A DNA stretch of 64,000 bases from JBGVMW01 sp045125095 (GTDB lineage Bacteria > Bacillota > Clostridia > Lachnospirales > Lachnospiraceae): the NCBI GenBank assembly GCA_045125095.1, contig JBGVMW010000309.1, positions 1 to 64,000 on the forward strand, written 5' to 3'. The notes under the pieces were generated by a model. It was not told the origin of the DNA and did no database searches. It was given only the letters and a program-made list of their open reading frames with translations. Numbering within the stretch: the first letter of the stretch is position 1; each line of letters opens with the position of its first letter. The translations under genes and the position numbers were made by a program. This document shows, piece by piece, positions 16,578-24,069 of the stretch.

Positions 16578-17204
16578 GTGGAAGAGAGTAAAGCATTAGG
16601 GCATGACGATGAATCCGGATTCTTGTTTGCAAAAGAAATGTTATCCGGTGATGTAACTGCTGCGGTAAACTTTGATAGATTTATGCGTCATCCAGAGGAT
16701 GGGTTTATTATAATGGAATATTTGCTCTGCGAGGAAGAGCAGATGGAAAAACATAATACTACTCCATATACAAGCCATCCTAATAAATATTGGAATTTGA
16801 ATAAAAGAAAATTTTTGTCACTATGGCGAGCTGCACTTGACTTAAAGGGATCTCTTTACTTGGTTAATTATGCTAAAAAAGGAACTAAGTGTGATGATCA
16901 AATACTCTTGATTAAAGTTAAAGGCATGAATGAGAATGGTATTTATGATCAGGAGACAACACAGTTTACAAGAGATACCTTCAAGGAGTGGTTCAGACAG
17001 TTAAATAGAGCTTGTCTAGGCCCGGAAGAGACAATTTTAGCTCGAACACCAATTTATATAAGAAGTGGCTTTTATCATTCGTGTAATACTTGTAGTTTTA
17101 TGCGAGGAAAAAGAGATTATTCGATTTGTGACATTGCAGATACTTGGTATTACAAGAGATATCGATACTGTAAGGAGTGCTATCCAGGAGGTAACACAAT
17201 ATAA
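16578..17204 (+). CDS. Unknown Cys-rich protein of the restriction island
   Basis: I do not recognise this 208-residue protein. It starts with GTG at 16578, eight bases after GGGG and only 17 bases after the endonuclease gene. The N-terminal part is acidic and charged. The C-terminal 45 residues carry a CNTC, a lone Cys (SICD) and a CKEC pattern, which suggests one zinc site, probably of DNA-binding or structural type. The middle contains FTRDTFKEWFRQLNRACLGP. It lies between the endonuclease and a DUF262 protein, all in one direction with short spacing, so it likely belongs to the same defence operon. It could be a specificity or control factor; that is only inference. Confidence 0.7.
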   Translation: MEESKALGHDDESGFLFAKEMLSGDVTAAVNFDRFMRHPEDGFIIMEYLLCEEEQMEKHNTTPYTSHPNKYWNLNKRKFLSLWRAALDLKGSLYLVNYAKKGTKCDDQILLIKVKGMNENGIYDQETTQFTRDTFKEWFRQLNRACLGPEETILARTPIYIRSGFYHSCNTCSFMRGKRDYSICDIADTWYYKRYRYCKECYPGGNTI

Positions 17205-17220
17205 AAGGTAGGTGAAATTA

Positions 17221-19254
17221 ATGGAAGCAAGTCCAATGAGCTTATTTGAAAAGTTCATAAAAGAAGCATATGGTTCCCAGTATGTAATTCCGGTATATCA
17301 GCGTAATTACACATGGAGAAAAAATAAGCAGGTTAAGCAGCTTCTTGTAGATATTGAGAGAATCCTTAAAGGTGAAACAAAGAAGCACTTTATAGGAACT
17401 GTTGTATATAACATCGTAAAAACGGATTTTATGGTAAGAGAAAGAGAAGTTGTTGATGGACAGCAAAGACTTATTACCATGTTCTTAATTGCTTATGCAT
17501 TAAGAAATATTGCAAAGGCCCAGGGAGCTGATGATATTGCGTCTGCAATCACAATGAATTACCTTGAAAATGGTGGTTCTGACGCAAAGTATAAATTCAG
17601 GTTACAACCTTCTGTATCAGATGATGATGCATATTCGTACATTGCAAAAGATATCATAGAAGATTACGATGGCAGTTCTTTGGTAATGGACAATTACAAT
17701 TATTTGTATTCAAACCTGGAGAGCCTATCAAATAAGTATTCTTTGATGGCTGTGATTAACGCCATAAGAGAAATATATATCGTAAGAATTGAACTTGATA
17801 CTGAAGATGATGCACAGCAAATATTCGAGAGTATTAACTCAACAGGTGAAAAGTTAACTGCGGCTGATTTGATCCGAAACTATGTTATGATGAGAAGGAC
17901 CAATGATGAGCAGGAAACTATATATACAAAGTACTGGTTGAAGCTGGAGAAGATATTCCCAGAGTCAAAGAAGCTAGCTGAGTTCTTCAGATTCTATTTA
18001 GCAAGTAAAACATATTCGTTAACAACGGAAAAAGAATTATATAATTTTTTCAAAGACTACTGGATTGAAAATTCTGGAGAAGCAGAATACTTAAAAATTC
18101 TTGAAGACATGCTTCACTATGCTAAGCATTTTGAAAGATTGTATTTAAGTGACAGTACTGATTCGCTGGGAGAACAATTGCATGATTTCAGAAAGCTGCA
18201 AAGTTTTATGCCGGCTCCATTTTCTATGCGTGTTCTTGAGCATTTAAGAGTAAATGAAATAACAGCAAAGCAGGCACAAGATGTATTTAAGGCACTTAAT
18301 ACTTATTTGATTAGACGATATATAAATGGGCAAGATACAAGTGCTATTTCCAGATTCTTTCCAGGCTACTTGAAGAATGTTGAAAATCAGGTAGAAACAG
18401 AAGGTAGTTATGCGAAGTATGCAGATATTTGTATTTATTATCTGGTTAATGAGACAAGAGCGAAATCAACATTTATGCCAGATGATGTACAAATAAGGAC
18501 TTTCTTGGAAACTGCAAATGCGTATTCACTTTCATATATCCGCTGGATTTTAGATAAGATAGAAGGGCACAATAATCCTGCACCAGTTGATTTGTCAAAG
18601 CTAAATATTGAGCATGTTATGCCACAAACGCAAAATGAATATTGGGCAGAGGTTTCAGGACTGGAACCAGATGACTATGTGAAAGCAGTAAATCGAATTG
18701 GTAATCTGACTCTTGCGGCTTCATCTGATAATAGTAAGATGGGTAATAAAGATTTTGCGTCAAAGAAATCTGTTCTTACCAGTACCGGGCATTTGAAATT
18801 GAATGAGACAATTCTTTCAAAAGACAAATGGACTGTAGCTGATATTGATGCAAGAACTCAGGTGTTGGTAGATAAAATCATTGAGATCTTCCCATACGTT
18901 AAGAGTACATATGTGTTGGTAGGCCAGGATGTGGCACGAAACATTTTCTTAAATGCTAGAGAAATTACGGCAACAGGTTATTTGCAAGAAGATGACTCTG
19001 TTATTGTATATGCTGACAGCCAGGTCAGATATGATATAGAGCCAAGTTCAGATACACTGAAAGAAATGAGAGATGATTTCCTGGAAAAGGAAATTATAAT
19101 ACAGAAAGATGGAAAGTATGTATTTTCTCAGAATTACACATTTGGAGCACCTAGTACCGCAGTTGATTTTATTATAGGCGGTTCAAATAATGGTTGGGAC
19201 TATTGGAAGGATAGCAATGGTGTTGCAATAAATGATTCATTAAGAAACAAATAA
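17221..19254 (+). CDS. DUF262/DUF1524 (GmrSD-like) endonuclease with DUF4357 tail
   Basis: This 677-residue protein carries an N-terminal DUF262 (ParB-like nucleotidase) domain with PVYQRNYTWRK near residues 21-31 and DGQQRLITM near 80-88. A middle helical region and a DUF1524 HNH-type nuclease motif NIEHVMPQ near residue 460 follow. The last 90 residues resemble DUF4357 (ending in NNGWDYWKDSNG). DUF262-DUF1524 proteins are type IV restriction enzymes such as GmrSD, which cut modified phage DNA using NTP, or phosphorothioation-linked enzymes. I start it at 17221, after AGGTAGGTGAAATTA. Placed behind the AlwI-type system, it may complement it against phages with modified DNA. Confidence 0.85.
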   Translation: MEASPMSLFEKFIKEAYGSQYVIPVYQRNYTWRKNKQVKQLLVDIERILKGETKKHFIGTVVYNIVKTDFMVREREVVDGQQRLITMFLIAYALRNIAKAQGADDIASAITMNYLENGGSDAKYKFRLQPSVSDDDAYSYIAKDIIEDYDGSSLVMDNYNYLYSNLESLSNKYSLMAVINAIREIYIVRIELDTEDDAQQIFESINSTGEKLTAADLIRNYVMMRRTNDEQETIYTKYWLKLEKIFPESKKLAEFFRFYLASKTYSLTTEKELYNFFKDYWIENSGEAEYLKILEDMLHYAKHFERLYLSDSTDSLGEQLHDFRKLQSFMPAPFSMRVLEHLRVNEITAKQAQDVFKALNTYLIRRYINGQDTSAISRFFPGYLKNVENQVETEGSYAKYADICIYYLVNETRAKSTFMPDDVQIRTFLETANAYSLSYIRWILDKIEGHNNPAPVDLSKLNIEHVMPQTQNEYWAEVSGLEPDDYVKAVNRIGNLTLAASSDNSKMGNKDFASKKSVLTSTGHLKLNETILSKDKWTVADIDARTQVLVDKIIEIFPYVKSTYVLVGQDVARNIFLNAREITATGYLQEDDSVIVYADSQVRYDIEPSSDTLKEMRDDFLEKEIIIQKDGKYVFSQNYTFGAPSTAVDFIIGGSNNGWDYWKDSNGVAINDSLRNK

Positions 19255-19287
19255 TCCCAGATTGACAACAGAACAAATGTTCGATAT

Positions 19288-19322
19288 AATAACTCTAGGT
19301 TCGCTACCTGGAGTTATTTTGT
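19288..19322 (+). terminator. Terminator of the restriction operon
   Basis: ATAACTCTAGGT and ACCTGGAGTTAT form a near-perfect 12-pair stem with loop TCGCT, followed by TTTTG. It lies 33 bases after the DUF262 gene. Because it would fall inside a longer reading of the next gene from 19262, it supports a later start for that gene. Confidence 0.8.
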
Positions 19323-19372
19323 TAAACAGAGCCAGTCAATATGTATCCCGATATTGGAGGTGGAATAAACTA

Positions 19373-19633
19373 TTGGAACTCGAAGAGTATATTAAGGATG
19401 GCTTTGATGATTCGTTAAGAGATTATATTCAGTCGGAAGAATATGTCTCAGCAAAGCAGCAGGAGAGAAAGGCGCTGGATTATTTAGAAAGTTTACTTAC
19501 CAAGGACCAGCAGCAAGCATTTCATTCATTCCTGGATGCAGCCACAAATTGTAATAGTATGCTTTTATCAGAAAGCTATATGCATGGAGTGGTAGAAGGT
19601 ATAGCACTTAGAAATAAAGTAGTATCAGAATAG
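19373..19633 (+). CDS. Small helical protein, DUF6809-like
   Basis: This 86-residue protein begins with TTG at 19373, eight bases after the ribosome binding site GGAGGTGG at 19357-19364. A longer frame from 19262 has no ribosome binding site and would contain the terminator of the preceding operon, so I reject it. The protein is helical and acidic, with the pattern of small phage/plasmid proteins such as DUF6809: an acidic start, LESLLTKDQQQAFHSFLDA, and a YMHGVVEGIALR end. The function of such proteins is not known. A terminator follows directly. Confidence 0.6.
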   Translation: MELEEYIKDGFDDSLRDYIQSEEYVSAKQQERKALDYLESLLTKDQQQAFHSFLDAATNCNSMLLSESYMHGVVEGIALRNKVVSE

Positions 19634-19639
19634 GTAGTA

Positions 19640-19680
19640 AAGAGGCCGGCTTTGATTCCCTTTTGAGCTGGTTTTTCTTT
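19640..19680 (+). terminator. Intrinsic terminator
   Basis: CCGGCT at 19646-19651 pairs with AGCTGG at 19666-19671 (one G-U pair), followed by TTTTTCTTT. It ends the transcript of the small gene at 19373-19633. Confidence 0.7.
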
Positions 19681-19697
19681 GCAGATTTGGAGGCATT

Positions 19698-19946
19698 ATG
19701 GCAGCAGGATTCAAACCGGGCGATAAAGCCTATATTGTGGAAAATAACAGAATAGTACGCCAGTGTACTGTAGTGAGAATAAGCGCTGGCATGCATCTGA
19801 TTCGTTTTGAAAATGGTGGTGGAATTCAGGTGAAGGCACATAGATTATTTGCAACACAAGAAGAAGCTGAGAATAGCGTTCCAACTATTAAGAAGGCAGC
19901 AACTAAGCTGACTGGATACAGATCACCATATGATTACATGCATTAG
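19698..19946 (+). CDS. Small KOW/SH3-like protein, function unknown
   Basis: This 82-residue protein starts at an ATG after TTGGAGG. The first 50 residues read like a small beta barrel of KOW/SH3 type (FKPGDKAYIVENNRIVRQCT, VVRISAGMHLIRF). Similar small proteins are common in Firmicutes phages and plasmids. I do not know a function. It ends in a bidirectional terminator that faces the leftward gene beyond, so it marks a transcription boundary between the rightward cargo and the leftward lysogeny block. Confidence 0.65.
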   Translation: MAAGFKPGDKAYIVENNRIVRQCTVVRISAGMHLIRFENGGGIQVKAHRLFATQEEAENSVPTIKKAATKLTGYRSPYDYMH

Positions 19947-19951
19947 AAAAC

Positions 19952-19993
19952 GATAGCCTGACAAGTATTTATTTACCGGCCAGGCTATTTTTG
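19952..19993. terminator. Bidirectional terminator between convergent genes
   Basis: ATAGCCTG at 19953-19960 pairs with CAGGCTAT at 19981-19988, followed by TTTTTG on the plus strand and preceded by an A-rich stretch. It lies between the ends of a rightward and a leftward gene and can serve both. Confidence 0.8.
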
Positions 19994-19994
19994 T

Positions 19995-20612
19995 TTACTT
20001 GAAGTCCAGCGGATATGATTCTTTGAGGACTTCCTTAATAATTCTATTGTGTTCATCTGTTTCCTTCTGAAGCGCTTTTTTGTATTCCTGCATTTTCTCG
20101 TAAGTCCATTCATAAAAAGAGTAGTTGTCTACGCATTCCTGAAGAATGGTGATAATAGCAGGAAGGCTCTTTTTCTTGTAAGAACGATAGTATCTTCCGA
20201 CGATTTCTTTGCTGGAATCAAGTGTTAAGCGTGTGCTATATTTGTTTTCCTTCATATCGGCAATAACTGCTTTTAAGGTATCAAGTGGATAATCTGAAAC
20301 GCAGCAGTCATTAAAGCGATAGCTGAAGGATCTGCTTATCTTGCTTTTAAGGTGGAGAGTCTTTCCAATTGGTACCAGGAAGTAGTCCGTTACAATACCA
20401 TCCCCCTCCCAGCGTGGGCAATTGTAGCGGCGTGTTGTTGATTCAATATGATATTTTTCTTTGCAGGCAGGACACTGTATTTCTTCATCAGTGTAGCCTT
20501 CACGAGTCTGGTTCCAGTCGTTCATATCATAATAATATGTACGAACCACAATGCCTTTACCGCAGGCGCAGGTGGCTTTCTGGAGTTCTTCGCGCATTCT
20601 GTCGTAGCTCAT
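19995..20612 (-). CDS. Unknown protein with N-terminal zinc ribbon
   Basis: This protein of 205 residues starts at the ATG at 20612, placed right after GGAGG (the longer frame begins inside that ribosome binding site). Residues 13-15 (CAC) and the CPAC motif near 46-49 form a possible zinc ribbon; further Cys and His follow. The C-terminal half is lysine- and glutamate-rich helix (YEKMQEYKKALQKETDEHNR). I do not recognise the family. It is the last gene of a leftward block that begins with the phage repressor, and is probably a lysogeny-region accessory gene. Confidence 0.65.
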   Translation of the reverse strand: MSYDRMREELQKATCACGKGIVVRTYYYDMNDWNQTREGYTDEEIQCPACKEKYHIESTTRRYNCPRWEGDGIVTDYFLVPIGKTLHLKSKISRSFSYRFNDCCVSDYPLDTLKAVIADMKENKYSTRLTLDSSKEIVGRYYRSYKKKSLPAIITILQECVDNYSFYEWTYEKMQEYKKALQKETDEHNRIIKEVLKESYPLDFK

Positions 20613-20637
20613 AAATAAAACCTCCATAGAAATTTAC

Positions 20638-20670
20638 AGCCCAGCCTAATAAAATAGTTTAGACTGGGCT
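20638..20670. terminator. Hairpin between two leftward genes
   Basis: AGCCCAG at 20638-20644 pairs with CTGGGCT at 20664-20670, with further pairing of CTA and TAG inside. There is no clear T run, so it may slow or process the transcript rather than stop it. Confidence 0.5.
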
Positions 20671-20676
20671 TGACGG

Positions 20677-20946
20677 TCAACATGTAATCTCGCAGTCATA
20701 GTCTCTCTGCGAAGATTTCTTTGCCTGTTCAAAGGCGTAGCGTGCGAAACGCATATCGGAATTGTAGAGTTCTGAAATAAGCTGGTCTAAGCGACTGCGG
20801 TCTTTCTTATCCAGATTTTTTCTGAGCTCCATATAGTGTTTATTAAAGTCCTGGGCCTCCTGGTCATACATATCGGAATCCATGTAGGAGTCAATAGCAG
20901 CTTCGAAGGTTGCAGGCTTAGTTCGGTCATCGTTGTTGGAATGCAT
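20677..20946 (-). CDS. Small acidic helical protein, unknown
   Basis: This 89-residue protein starts at 20946, seven bases after GGAGG. It is rich in Asp, Glu, Lys and Arg and mostly helical (FNKHYMELRKNLDKKDRSRL). It ends in a short Cys-containing tail (YDCEITC). No domain is recognised. It lies between two other unknown leftward genes in the lysogeny block, with the same direction and spacing, so it is probably one operon with them. Confidence 0.6.
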   Translation of the reverse strand: MHSNNDDRTKPATFEAAIDSYMDSDMYDQEAQDFNKHYMELRKNLDKKDRSRLDQLISELYNSDMRFARYAFEQAKKSSQRDYDCEITC

Positions 20947-20996
20947 GATAATATCCTCCTGTAATTATGAAATTAATGTCTGTCGTGAGTTACAAA

Positions 20997-21380
20997 TTAA
21001 TTTGCATAAATTGGCAGTGGATCACTCGATTCTCTGTCATGGCTTCTACGGAGATATACAGCTAAAAGAATAACTGCAATACCCATAAAGGTAACGGTGA
21101 CCTGGTTTACGTATGAAAGCAACAGTGCTGCCATAACGAGAGCGTGCATGCGGCAGCGGTCCTGTTCCTCCTTTTTCTTTTTATCTTTGCTAAAGAACTG
21201 ACGAATAATCTCACCAATACGCGCAATGGTATTCTGGAGAGTATTAATCAGGTCTGCCATGTGATTTTCAACAAAATCGTCTACAAGGCTACCAACGCCA
21301 CAGAAAAGGTTGATGATAGCATTTGTAATTTTACTTAAATCAAACTCATGTGAGTTTCCATCTCTAGTTATTACTTCCAT
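20997..21380 (-). CDS. Small membrane protein of the lysogeny block
   Basis: This 127-residue protein starts at 21380, about ten bases after GGGAGG; the longer frame from 21461 runs through the upstream terminator and is rejected. Residues 5-65 form an amphipathic helical region, residues 66-76 are strongly basic (SKDKKKKEE), and a hydrophobic stretch near 83-112 gives one or two membrane helices (ALVMAALLLSYV, FMGIAVILLAVYL). A basic tail follows. It could be a superinfection-exclusion or membrane-associated lysogenic protein; this is inferred only from its place among lysogeny genes and its membrane segments. Confidence 0.6.
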   Translation of the reverse strand: MEVITRDGNSHEFDLSKITNAIINLFCGVGSLVDDFVENHMADLINTLQNTIARIGEIIRQFFSKDKKKKEEQDRCRMHALVMAALLLSYVNQVTVTFMGIAVILLAVYLRRSHDRESSDPLPIYAN

Positions 21381-21427
21381 TCGTAAATTCACCTCCCATC
21401 CGGAATGCAATGTCGTAGGGGACAAAA

Positions 21428-21472
21428 ATACAATACCTTGACAGGAATTTCTATATGACAAGGTATTGTGAT
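21428..21472 (-). terminator. Terminator of the ImmA/repressor operon
   Basis: CAATACCTTG at 21431-21440 and CAAGGTATTG at 21459-21468 form a perfect 10-pair stem; on the minus strand it is followed by ATTTTTG. It lies directly after the ImmA-like gene and ends the leftward repressor transcript. Confidence 0.85.
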
Positions 21473-21484
21473 TTTCGTTAAGTA

Positions 21485-22060
21485 TTAAGCTGCTATGCCA
21501 AATTGGTGTAACAACTGAATTTCAAAATCTTCATATTCTCGTGGGCCATATTGTAACCACTTCTGAAAATAAATGAAGATGAAGCCAGATGCTGAATCAG
21601 ATACGATAAACGTATTTGCAATATCCCAAGGGCCCTCGCACTTTGCAACATTAACAAGTGGTGGTGGGGCGATACAGTATTTTGCAAAGAAGTTAGCTTC
21701 TGATTCACATTCTTCCTCTGAAAGGATACAGTCTGGACAGTGATGCCCAAGATAAATGTGTCCTATTTCATGGAAGATGGTCCAGCGCTGGCGTGCAATG
21801 CTGTTGTAGTCATTGTAGAAAATGTAGTAGCGAAACATGCCGGTATCGGGTTGCTTCCTTAATACAGAAAAACCTTCTGAGCTGTATTCCATAGCAAGTC
21901 GTAATTGATGGTCAGTTAACTTGGAATACGGGACTACAATGTAACAAAGTTTTCTTGCTATCTCAAAACAATCGATAGGGTAGGCAGTGATTTCGCATTC
22001 TTCGTATAGGTAGAGGACCTCATGTTTAATTTGGTCATACCGCGCGACGGGTAAATACAA
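21485..22060 (-). CDS. ImmA/IrrE family metallopeptidase
   Basis: This 191-residue protein is an ImmA/IrrE-type zinc peptidase. The HEIGH motif of the HEXXH zinc site is near residues 95-99, followed by an ESEANFFAKY helix whose glutamate is the usual third ligand. In mobile elements such peptidases cut the element's ImmR-type repressor after DNA damage and so trigger induction. The gene lies six bases downstream of the XRE repressor gene in the same direction, which is exactly the ImmR-ImmA arrangement. The length is normal for the family and the active site is intact. Confidence 0.9.
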   Translation of the reverse strand: MYLPVARYDQIKHEVLYLYEECEITAYPIDCFEIARKLCYIVVPYSKLTDHQLRLAMEYSSEGFSVLRKQPDTGMFRYYIFYNDYNSIARQRWTIFHEIGHIYLGHHCPDCILSEEECESEANFFAKYCIAPPPLVNVAKCEGPWDIANTFIVSDSASGFIFIYFQKWLQYGPREYEDFEIQLLHQFGIAA

Positions 22061-22066
22061 TAATCA

Positions 22067-22402
22067 TCATCCTTCCTGATCATCAGACTCGAAGAGAGCA
22101 TTTACTAACTCGCGCTTCTGTGATGAGGACATCTTTGAAGCATTTCTAGCGATGAGACGGTGAATCTTATAGTATTCACTCTCAAAATCATCGACTTCTT
22201 CTGTACCGAGGAGGTAGTCGGAAGTGGTATGGAGTGCATTCGCGATGTTAGCGATAATAGGACCTTTAGGGGTTCTTTCGCCTTTTACATAGCGGCACAT
22301 GGAAACTTCAGTTGTTCCAACGATGTCAGCTAGTTCTCGTTGAGTCATATCATTTTTTTTCAACAACTCAAGAATCCTTCCTCCTAAAGTATTCTCGTTC
22401 AT
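22067..22402 (-). CDS. XRE family repressor (ImmR/CI-like)
   Basis: This 111-residue protein has a lambda-repressor-like helix-turn-helix over residues 6-65 (NDMTQRELADIVGTTEVSMC) and a short helical tail. It is the expected lysogeny repressor: first gene of the leftward block, followed by the ImmA-like peptidase, and divergent from the rightward early genes. It would bind the ACTTACCA-type repeats in the 543-base region ahead of it (see operators). There is no LexA-type self-cleavage domain, consistent with peptidase-controlled induction. Ribosome binding site AGAGGT precedes the start. Confidence 0.9.
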   Translation of the reverse strand: MNENTLGGRILELLKKNDMTQRELADIVGTTEVSMCRYVKGERTPKGPIIANIANALHTTSDYLLGTEEVDDFESEYYKIHRLIARNASKMSSSQKRELVNALFESDDQEG

Positions 22403-22743
22403 AGTGATTTACCTCTTTCTAATATAGATTTGCATATGCTCCTGCATGGCACTTTGGCTCTGCGTCGTTGGCATCATTGCAGTGTTTGGCTTACTTCCAT
22501 TTTTTTTATAAGGGTACTTTTGTCTTTAGTAATCAATGCGATCCGCCGAGCTTCTATTAATATTAATGCGGATGGATTACAGGTGGTTAACCGGCCCTTC
22601 AGGTTAATTGTTCAGCTCTAACTGATTTGCTCTTTTGACTTGGCTCAACTAGTCCAGCACTACAGCTATAATACAAATTCATGTACTCATTATTGTAGTT
22701 TGTAATAGTTAATTAAATAAAATTCAAATCGGATACATTAAGT

Positions 22744-22910
22744 TGTTGATTTACCAAAAGTATAATTCAACTTACCATTTGTGTCAATAGCAAAAAATAA
22801 TTTTTTATGTGAAAGTGGCGAAAAGTGCCTGAAAATAAAGGGTTTCTGGAAAAATAAGAAAATTCGGTGGTAATTTTTGGATTGACAACTTACCATTTGT
22901 TTAATATCAT
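22744..22910. promoter_or_regulatory. Operator repeats and early promoter in the divergent region
   Basis: The 543-base gap between the repressor and the first early gene contains two identical copies of CAACTTACCATTTGT, at 22768-22782 and 22886-22900, and a related GATTTACCAAAAGT just before the first. The second copy lies inside a promoter: TTGACA at 22882-22887, 17 bases, then TATCAT at 22905-22910. Repressor binding there would block the early operon. The left half of the gap (22403-22740) shows nothing else that I can support. A further ACTTACCAAATGT lies inside the next gene near 23152. Confidence 0.75.
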
Positions 22911-22945
22911 AAAATCACAATCAAACGAAAGGCAGGTGAAAAGAC

Positions 22946-23206
22946 ATGAACGTAAGACTTCTTAAGGCAAAGCGTGTAGAACGTGATATTCAACAGAAGG
23001 ACCTTGCAAAAGCCCTTAATATCACAGAAAAGACGATGTGCCACAAAGAGTGTAGTCCTGAGAATAAGTTCAAAGCAGAGGAAATGTTAATCCTTGTTAA
23101 GCAGCTAAACTTATCTTTTGCGGAGTTCGATGCTATTTTTTTTGACCACGAACTTACCAAATGTTTAAGACGAACTCAAAAACTTACCGAAGGAAAGCCG
23201 GGGTAA
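22946..23206 (+). CDS. Small Cro-like helix-turn-helix protein
   Basis: This 86-residue protein has an XRE-type helix-turn-helix at residues 1-60 (MNVRLLKAKRVERDIQQKDL, then ALNITEKTM). The helix-turn-helix is short and diverged (MCHKECSPENKF replaces the usual recognition-helix end), typical of phage antirepressor/Cro proteins. It is the first rightward early gene, directly behind the operator-covered promoter, so it is probably the Cro-like switch partner. A ribosome binding site GAAAGGCAGGTG precedes the ATG. Confidence 0.8.
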   Translation: MNVRLLKAKRVERDIQQKDLAKALNITEKTMCHKECSPENKFKAEEMLILVKQLNLSFAEFDAIFFDHELTKCLRRTQKLTEGKPG

Positions 23207-23212
23207 TAAGCA

Positions 23213-23335
23213 ATGGATCTTATTAAAGATAAGAAAAGAGCCTCTCATATCACTCGACCTGGCAGAAGAGTATTTGATATGAAATGCTCATCACTTACAG
23301 CCATTGTAACACATGGCCGGCAGAAAGGAAACTAG
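23213..23335 (+). CDS. Short basic ORF, 40 residues
   Basis: A 40-codon frame starts with ATG at 23213, six bases after GGGGT, and fills the gap between two early genes with seven bases on either side. The product is strongly basic (KDKKRASHITRPGRRV). Tight packing on both sides supports a real gene. No function is known. Confidence 0.45.
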   Translation: MDLIKDKKRASHITRPGRRVFDMKCSSLTAIVTHGRQKGN

Positions 23336-23341
23336 AAAATT

Positions 23342-23890
23342 ATGGATAAGATTTATGTTTGCTCTCCATATAGAGGAGACGTTAAAGGAAATCTTGAAAA
23401 GGTAAAGCGCTATTGCAGCTATGTAGCATATGAAGGAATACCAATAGCACCACACCTTTATTTCACTCAGTTCTTGGATGATAACTATCCAAGCGACAGA
23501 CACAGAGGTATGCGAATGGGCCTGGCATTATTAAAGGAATGCAAGGAAATCAGAGTATACGCAGATGAAGTATCAGAGGGAATGATTGAGGAGATCAAGT
23601 TAGCACAGAAGCTCAATATTCCTATTAAATTCTACAATTCGGAAATGGAGGAAATTAACCATGACACACTTATCATCAATAAACGTATTGGCATCGGATA
23701 TCGCCAAATTATCGCAGACACTTACGGCGTTAGCAGCGGAAATGGAATCTGCCCTTACGCAGGAGAATGCAGCAGAAGTTGCACCGGCACCAAAGCAGTC
23801 AGCAAAGAAAGCAGTACAGACAAAGGAAACAAAGCAGGCAGAGGCGACTGGAGAGACAAGCTCCTCAGAAACTTCAACAGAGGCCACTAA
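23342..23890 (+). CDS. DUF4406/DUF7768-like (nucleoside deoxyribosyltransferase fold) protein
   Basis: Residues 1-105 match the DUF4406/DUF7768 type, a nucleoside 2-deoxyribosyltransferase-like fold (MDKIYVCSPYRGDVKGNLEK, then GMRMGLALLKECKEIRVY). These phage proteins probably act on nucleotides, but no reaction is proven. Beyond residue 107 the chain continues for 75 residues through DNA that also codes for the next gene in another frame. The overlap of 230 bases is unusually long. The tail contains CPYAGEC and is basic. The tail may be functional or only the untrimmed end of the reading frame. The ribosome binding site AAAGGAAA precedes the ATG. Confidence 0.7.
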   Translation: MDKIYVCSPYRGDVKGNLEKVKRYCSYVAYEGIPIAPHLYFTQFLDDNYPSDRHRGMRMGLALLKECKEIRVYADEVSEGMIEEIKLAQKLNIPIKFYNSEMEEINHDTLIINKRIGIGYRQIIADTYGVSSGNGICPYAGECSRSCTGTKAVSKESSTDKGNKAGRGDWRDKLLRNFNRGH

Positions 23891-24059
23891 GAATCCGGTA
23901 ACCATTGAGCAGGTCAGAGCAGTTATGGCTGAGAAGTCACAGGCAGGACTTACCGCACAGGTGAAGGCACTTCTTGAAACCTTCGGTGCAAATAAGCTCT
24001 CTGCAGTTAATCCAGAGGATTATGAAGCGCTTCTTGAAGCGGCCAAGGAAATCAAATAG
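23661..24059 (+). CDS. Phage rRNA biogenesis protein rrp5-like
   Basis: This 132-residue protein starts with MTHLSSINVLASDIAKLSQT, a start sequence known from Clostridia phage early genes labelled rrp5-like. A middle segment (residues 35-75) is a low-complexity Ala/Thr/Glu/Ser linker. The C-terminal 55 residues (TIEQVRAVMAEKSQAGLTAQ) form a small helical domain. A strong GGAGG precedes the ATG, so the gene is real despite overlapping the preceding one. Its function is unknown; the label comes from weak similarity and should not be taken as a role in ribosome assembly. Confidence 0.8.
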   Translation: MTHLSSINVLASDIAKLSQTLTALAAEMESALTQENAAEVAPAPKQSAKKAVQTKETKQAEATGETSSSETSTEATKNPVTIEQVRAVMAEKSQAGLTAQVKALLETFGANKLSAVNPEDYEALLEAAKEIK

Positions 24060-24069
24060 GAGGTCGCCC

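Noticed and set aside
22430..22621. Plus-strand frame of 63 codons in the repressor/early gap
   Set aside because: No ribosome binding site, unusual composition and position in a control region; not a gene.
23974..24069. N-terminal extension of the MazF-like protein
   Set aside because: The extra residues are read from within the preceding gene and no ribosome binding site precedes the upstream ATG; AGGAGG fits the ATG at 24070.
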